64,000 nucleotides of DNA from NCBI GenBank assembly GCA_039111635.1, contig JBCAQO010000009.1, positions 1,612,001 through 1,676,000 on the forward strand, read 5' to 3'. This document shows, in pieces, positions 59,516 through 64,000 of the stretch (its first letter is position 1; each line of letters starts with the position of its first letter). The position numbers were made by a program, and so were the translations under genes. The notes beneath the pieces were generated by a model that saw only the letters and a program-made list of their open reading frames with translations, was not told the origin of the DNA and searched no databases. This DNA is from Heterobasidion occidentale (taxonomy: Eukaryota; Basidiomycota; Agaricomycetes; Russulales; Bondarzewiaceae).

Positions 59516-60077
59516 TCTAGAGAGTAAGAATCTAAGAGGACAGACAATTTGGACCACAGACGTATAACCTACCAGAGAACAAGAGCAAGACATAAGCAAG
59601 AGAGAGCAAAAGAGAACAAAGACAAAAGAGAACAAGGAAAATGTCTCAGACCAATAACAAGGGCTGATCTCCAAGAAAAGAGCATCAGGGTGCCACCCCA
59701 AGCTTGAATGGCTTATAAGCCACTAAAACACATAGAAATTACCCAAAATAATACCCACTGACTCTAAGGGGCTCTTCACCTCATTCTGTAATACTGATCA
59801 TGTAGGCAATTCAAACAATGGATGCTCTACTAGTGGATATGTTTTGCACATTGGCTCTGGAGCAATCAGTTAGACTGGATTTACTGTGGAGGCATTTCAA
59901 CTATGATGTTTCCTCATGTAAAAAATCTGTTTCCTCATCTCAGTTTGTTGTTATTTGAGATTAATGTTTGTTGCAGCTTTTGTTATGTCTGCTCACTATT
60001 AGTCCCTTGCCTTTTCTAGTTTTTTGAATTGTTTTTTCTTTTATCATTTTTTTCTCACATAATGATCACTCCACCAC

Positions 60078-60267
60078 TATTAGGTCAGAGACCTATTATG
60101 TGTACCAAAGTACAAAGGGATCCCTAGGCTATCCTTTTACAGCTTCTTATAGCTGTAGACCCTAATAAATAAAAACAATAAATCATTTTTAGGCCCTTTG
60201 TAAGAATTTGAGGTTGTTGTCTGCCTTTTTTTTAAACGGATTGAAATAATAATCTTTGAGAGCTTCT
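60078..60267 (-). repeat. Truncated family-1 LTR
   Basis: The end TATTAGGTC...GGATCCCTAGGC and the following 190 bp match the 3' part of other family-1 LTRs. The match stops at 60267, where the Copia LTR begins. Confidence 0.75.
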
Positions 60268-60798
60268 TGTTGTTTGTGGCCATTTTGGTTGATGTGGCAT
60301 GGGTGCCACATGCGTGCCACCTTACAGACTCATTGATTACTCGCCTCTACAGCTGGGAGCGGCCCTACAGCCACTCCCAGAGCGGGTATGTTGCTTTCTT
60401 TCTCCTTATGGACTGTCTCACTTTGTTTTCACCTTGTCTCACTTCGTTTCAGTTGTTCCACCGGGTTGGCTGACTCAGGTGGTCCTGTGTGATGTCATTG
60501 ACACTCCGGACCAACCTACAGGTGGACCCTTTGACCGCTTTGTAAGGAGGACCACCTGTAATGACCCGTTGATGTCATACTTTCCTATCTCGTTTCTTAT
60601 TGTTCTGTGTAGCTTAAATACCTGTGGTCCGAGGGCGATTCTTTCTTCAGACTCTTACCCTCTGGACCACAGGTGCGCTCCCTTCTGTTCTTTGTATCTA
60701 CTTCAGACTCTTACCCTCTGGACCACAGTCCTGTCGTTATAGAGCTTCTTTTTGGCACTCTCTCTGTGCCAGTCGCTTCATTGTCACTGCGCTCAACA
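60268..60798 (+). repeat. Copia 5' LTR
   Basis: The left boundary is set where the family-1 LTR homology stops (TGTTG at 60268). The right boundary is CAACA at 60794-60798, directly before the primer site, giving an inverted-repeat TGTTG/CAACA end. Inside are a TTAAATAC box (60614-60621), a 28-bp direct repeat (60645-60672 and 60701-60728) and several hairpins built on GGTGGTCC/GGACCACC. The 3' LTR needed for confirmation is outside the window. Confidence 0.6.
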
Positions 60799-60811
60799 GG
60801 TTATGGGCCCT
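60799..60811 (+). other. Primer-binding site, initiator-tRNA half type
   Basis: GGTTATGGGCCC directly follows the LTR. Its complement, GGGCCCATAACC, resembles the anticodon arm of initiator methionine tRNA (it contains CAT), as in Copia elements that prime with a half tRNA. Confidence 0.65.
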
Positions 60812-60993
60812 GCGCTCTAGCGACTTCGCTCTACATCGTTTTATCGACACTTTCTGGTCTCCCCTCTGCTGTGCCACACCTTTCTGGCCACACCCCTTTT
60901 GCTGCCACATCTTCCCCATTGCTTTCCCTGCCTTTCCTATCATCCCACATCGTTTCCAACACCTTTCCCTGCTCGTGCCACTCATGCCACACC

Positions 60994-62955
60994 ATGTCTG
61001 ACCCCTCATTCGCTCTCCCTTCCGTCTCCCCTCTCAATAATCGCAACTATCCTTCCTGGTCCAAAGAGATCAAGGCCTGGCTTTGTCTCAAAGGCCTGTG
61101 GCTTCTGGTCTCTGGTGAAGAGACAGCCCCTGTTGGCTCGAAGGAGAAGCCTGCTGAGGCAAAGGAGGTGGCAGAGTGGAAGAGGAATGCTCAGAAGGCT
61201 GCTGGTGCGCTCTTACTTTCGGTTGAGGAGCAGTTCAGAGGCGTTTTGGATGGCATTGAGGACGATCCCATTGCTATTTGGACCACATTGGAGGAGCAGT
61301 TCAACAAGAAGTCTGCTGGATCGCGTTTCAACGCGATGGAGGACCTCTTTTCGATCAAGAAGCGCAACGATGAGTACCTCCAGTCCCTCATTCATCGCGT
61401 GGACGAGTCTATGTGCGTCCTGAAGAACCTCCGGGACTCTGGCTTCGATCTCAAGAAGCAGGACGAGGAGCTCACTTGCATGGCGCTCTTGTGGTCTCTC
61501 CCATCCGAATTTGACACCTTCCGCTCCTCCCTCAGTCTCATGGACGTCTTGTCTCGTTCCAAGCTCGAGGACGCGTTCAGGCGCGAGGATTTGAACCGTG
61601 CGCGTCGTTCTGATGCCACAGACTCTGCACAGGCCCTTGTGGCATCCTTTCCTTCATCCCCCTCCTCTTCCTCCACCTCCTACAGACGTTCTAGGCCACC
61701 CAGGAAGCAGTACAAGTGCGATTTCTGCGGTGCCACTGGCCACACTGATGACAGGTGCTTCAAGAGGATCAATGAGGAGCTGAAGAAGTCCAAGCCACAG
61801 CAGGCCCACTCGGTTCAGGCCCCTGAAGTCTCTGGTCCCATGCAGTTTGCAGGCAATGCAAATTTTCGTTCCCCTGCTCCATCCCCTTCGTCCACAGCCT
61901 CCTCACTCGTCGCTGACCTCGATTGGAACGCGGACACAGGTGCGACCTCTCATATGACACCCCATCGCCACTGGCTTCGCCACTATCGTCCCTTCGTCGT
62001 TCCCATTCGTCTTGCAGACTCGTCTATCATCTATTCTGCTGGTGTTGGGACTGTGGTATTCAATCCGGTCGTTGGAGGCGAGAGGGCGCAGTCTGTGGAG
62101 TTCTCAAACGTCCTGCATGTTCCTGATCTTGGTTGTAATCTCCTGTCTGTGCTGTATTTGACTCAGCACAAGCACTTCTCTGTGCTAATAGAAGGATCTT
62201 CCATGCATTTCTCCCTGGACGGTGCAGTGTGGTTTATGGCGGTCGTTCCTGATGGTTCCAACAACGCCTATCTCCAAGGGACCACCTCCACCGTTGTTTT
62301 GCAGTCTGCTAGTGCCGCTTCTACTCTCCCTCTCGATTGGTCCCTGTGGCATCGTCGTCTCTGCCACCACCACTATGCTGGGGTGCAGAAGATGGTCAAG
62401 GAGCGTCTCGTTACTGGTCTACAGCTCGATTCGGACGTGCAGCCTGACCCTGTGTGTGAGCCCTGTCTCTCTGGCAAGATGCATGCTCAACCCTTCCCCT
62501 CCACTGGCTCTATCACCTCCAAACCACTTGAACTCGTCCATTCTGATCTCCATGGTCCTCTCCCTGTTGCCACTCACTCTGGAATGTGCTACTGGATCAC
62601 CTTCATCGATGAGTTCACCAAGCTCAAAGTGGTCTATGTTCTGCGCTTGAAGAGCGACGCGTTTGAGGCTTTCAAGCGCTACAAGGCCTATGTGGAGAAC
62701 CTCACTGGACAGCGCATTTTGGCTTTGCAGGATGACAAGGGAGGAGAGTACATGTCTAATGCCTGGGACTCGTTTTGTTTGGAGCATGGGATCGCTAGGA
62801 GGCACACAGCGCGCAATCGGCCACAGCAGAACGGCGTGGCAGAGCGGGCCAATCGCACCATCATGGAGGCTCTCACTGCTATGCTCTCTGAATCCCATTT
62901 GCCGCTTGTTTTCTGGGGCGAGGCTCTGGCCGCTTATGTGCACGTCTGGAATTGA
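60994..62955 (+). CDS. gag-pol: Copia gag-pol, first part up to a premature stop
   Basis: 653 codons from ATG 60994, chosen as the first Met of the gag domain (SPLNNRNYPSWSKEIKAWL) and about 185 nt after the primer site. Domains: UBN2-type gag (about residues 10-210); CCHC knuckle CDFCGATGHTDDRC from residue 242; aspartic protease DTGATSH with Asp314; gag-pre-integrase His-Cys motif (LWHRRLCHHH about 451-460, CEPC 488-491); integrase core with Asp518, Asp581 and Glu617, which have the D-35-E spacing of the last pair. The frame stops at TGA 62953-62955 in VWN-stop-LWTSTLKGKTPFE. One C-to-T change from CGA (Arg) explains it, because the same frame continues intact. Confidence 0.92.
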   Translation: MSDPSFALPSVSPLNNRNYPSWSKEIKAWLCLKGLWLLVSGEETAPVGSKEKPAEAKEVAEWKRNAQKAAGALLLSVEEQFRGVLDGIEDDPIAIWTTLEEQFNKKSAGSRFNAMEDLFSIKKRNDEYLQSLIHRVDESMCVLKNLRDSGFDLKKQDEELTCMALLWSLPSEFDTFRSSLSLMDVLSRSKLEDAFRREDLNRARRSDATDSAQALVASFPSSPSSSSTSYRRSRPPRKQYKCDFCGATGHTDDRCFKRINEELKKSKPQQAHSVQAPEVSGPMQFAGNANFRSPAPSPSSTASSLVADLDWNADTGATSHMTPHRHWLRHYRPFVVPIRLADSSIIYSAGVGTVVFNPVVGGERAQSVEFSNVLHVPDLGCNLLSVLYLTQHKHFSVLIEGSSMHFSLDGAVWFMAVVPDGSNNAYLQGTTSTVVLQSASAASTLPLDWSLWHRRLCHHHYAGVQKMVKERLVTGLQLDSDVQPDPVCEPCLSGKMHAQPFPSTGSITSKPLELVHSDLHGPLPVATHSGMCYWITFIDEFTKLKVVYVLRLKSDAFEAFKRYKAYVENLTGQRILALQDDKGGEYMSNAWDSFCLEHGIARRHTARNRPQQNGVAERANRTIMEALTAMLSESHLPLVFWGEALAAYVHVWN

Positions 62956-64000
62956 CTCTGGACGTCTACCCTGAAGGGCAAGACGCCATTTGAGATGGTC
63001 CATGGAAAGAAACCAGATGTTTCGCACTTGCGGGTCTGGGGCTGCTTGGCTTATGTGCATGTGCAGAGGGACAAAACGGATGGATTTGGATCGCATATGG
63101 AGAAGTACGTGTTTATTGGGTACCCCGACGGCTACAAGGCGTGGAAGTTCTATAATCCTGCGACTCGGAAGGTCATCATTTCGGAAAGGGCAGACTTTGA
63201 TGAGCGATTCTTTCCTGGGACTTGCAACTTTGATGCTAACACCCAGTCTGCCACCCCTCCTCCTTCGTCTCTGTTCAGTCTTTGGGATGCAGATGTTGAT
63301 CCGGTGCCGATTCTGGGGGGGGAAGTAGATCCTCCTCCTCCCGCTGGTCACTTGGAAAACGCTCCCATCGATCAGGGTCATCCTGTGGCAGACCCAGCAC
63401 CTCCTCCACCTCTTGCTCCTGTTGTTGTCCCTCCTGATGCTCCCCCTCCTGTCATTCCAGCACCACCTCCTGCTCTCAGAACACGCTCTAGGAATCGCTC
63501 TGCCACCCCTGAACCAGGTCCATCTGTTACTCGACGCTCCACTCGCACTCGTCGCGCTCCTGGTGAATGGTGGAAGCTTAGGACGCTGCCTGCAGACGAT
63601 GATGCTCATTCGGACGCCGCTGAGGACGCCCCTGATGCTTCTGGAGATGCAGAGATGGAACCCATTGTTGAGGACGCATTTCTGGCTGAAGTCGAGCGTG
63701 CCCTGTTCACCTCTGGTACAGAAAAGGCTGAGCCGTCGACGTATCGTCAGGCAATGAAGCGCCCTGATGCAGATGAGTGGCAGAAGGCGGCAGAGGAAGA
63801 GATGGAGGCCCATGCTCGGAATCGCACCTGGGACATTGTTCCACTGCCTGAGGGCTGCAAAGCGATCGGTTCTCGTTGGGTTTTCAAGGTGAAGCACAAC
63901 ACGGATGGCTCTGTCGAACGCTACAAGGCTCGTCTCGTCGCCAAGGGCTTCAGTCAACGCCCTGGGTTTGATTATTTCGAGACATTTGCCCCCACAGCCA
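62956..64000 (+). CDS. pol: Copia pol, continuation after the stop (runs off the window)
   Basis: Same frame as the upstream gag-pol, open to the window edge (348 codons) with no natural start. It begins with the conserved integrase C-terminal region (GKTPFEMVHGKKPDVSHLRVWG). A long proline-rich linker follows (about 63250-63500), then basic and acidic stretches, then the start of reverse transcriptase from about 63815 (RTWDIVPLPEGCKAIGSRW, RYKARLVAKGFSQRPG). Only the N-terminal fingers of RT are in view. A single reverting change upstream would make the element open over the whole visible length. Confidence 0.9.

Larger units (their letters stand above)
57033..60267 (-). mobile_element. Gag-only LTR element, copy 2
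   Basis: Two family-1 LTRs in the same orientation (57033-57843 and truncated 60078-60267) enclose a 2.2-kb internal region. It has gag-like sequence matching 1-1203 and no pol. It is AT-rich and much more decayed than copy 1. The right-hand (5') LTR is cut by the Copia element at 60268. Confidence 0.7.
60268..64000 (+). mobile_element. Ty1/Copia element, 5' part
   Basis: 5' LTR, primer-binding site, and gag-pol open reading frame up to the window edge. It is markedly more GC-rich than its surroundings and keeps abundant CpG, which suggests recent insertion. It interrupts a family-1 LTR. Confidence 0.85.

Noticed and set aside
62419..63957. A 512-codon open frame on the minus strand
   Set aside because: It is antisense to the Copia gag-pol, which has clear domains; the minus translation has no recognisable motif.
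1..64000. Telomere repeats, CRISPR arrays, rRNA or tRNA genes
   Set aside because: I looked and found no convincing TTAGGG-type run, regularly spaced repeat-spacer array or structural RNA.

Overview
The window looks like transposon-packed heterochromatin from a filamentous fungus, most likely a basidiomycete (Agaricomycetes). I judge this from chromodomain Ty3/Gypsy, Copia and Helitron proteins of fungal type and a RecQ-like helicase of the kind found near transposons and chromosome ends. I see no intact single-copy housekeeping gene, rRNA, tRNA or CRISPR array. Almost every reading frame is broken, mostly by stop codons that a single C-to-T (or G-to-A) change explains.

Three LTR families organise the window. 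Family 1 (about 845 bp, TGTTAGGAC...CCTAACA) occurs at 1204-2048 (+), 6919-7763 (-), 16339-17162 (-), 45169-46030 (+), 57033-57843 (-) and, cut short, 60078-60267 (-). Family 2 (about 600 bp, TGTTATGAC...TTCATAACA) occurs at 11052-12732, 18467-19056, 21462-22063 and 32872-33409. Family 3 (about 1.1-1.3 kb, TGATGAGC...TAGCGTATCA) occurs at 7841-9085, 11180-12260, 26520-27691 and 46473-47794, with partial relatives elsewhere.

Layout: 1-2048 is the 3' end of a gag-only family-1 element. 2049-6918 is a decayed Gypsy element read on the minus strand, with an extra unrecognised ORF upstream of gag. 7841-9605 is LTR debris. 10365-11051 is a foldback palindrome. 11052-19056 is a large inverted duplication of the 3' half of a family-2 chromovirus. 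21462-33409 is a complete 12-kb family-2 chromovirus with a matching 5-bp target duplication; its pol is split by a family-3 LTR, and it carries an extra ORF and a long 3' region full of a dispersed 21-bp motif. 33410-38700 and 19057-21461 are the two sides of its insertion site, holding unrecognised decayed coding sequence. 40505-41105 is a 198-bp tandem repeat. 41180-46472 is a second Gypsy type. 48128-49608 is a RecQ-like helicase remnant. 50444-54607 is a Helitron Rep/helicase remnant. 57033-60267 is a second gag-only element with both LTRs. 60268-64000 is a young, GC-rich Copia element inserted in the last LTR and running off the window.

The insertions can be ordered by nesting: old AT-rich Gypsy, Helitron and gag-only copies first, then the family-2 element and its inverted duplication, then solo LTRs of families 1 and 3 inside those, and last the Copia element.
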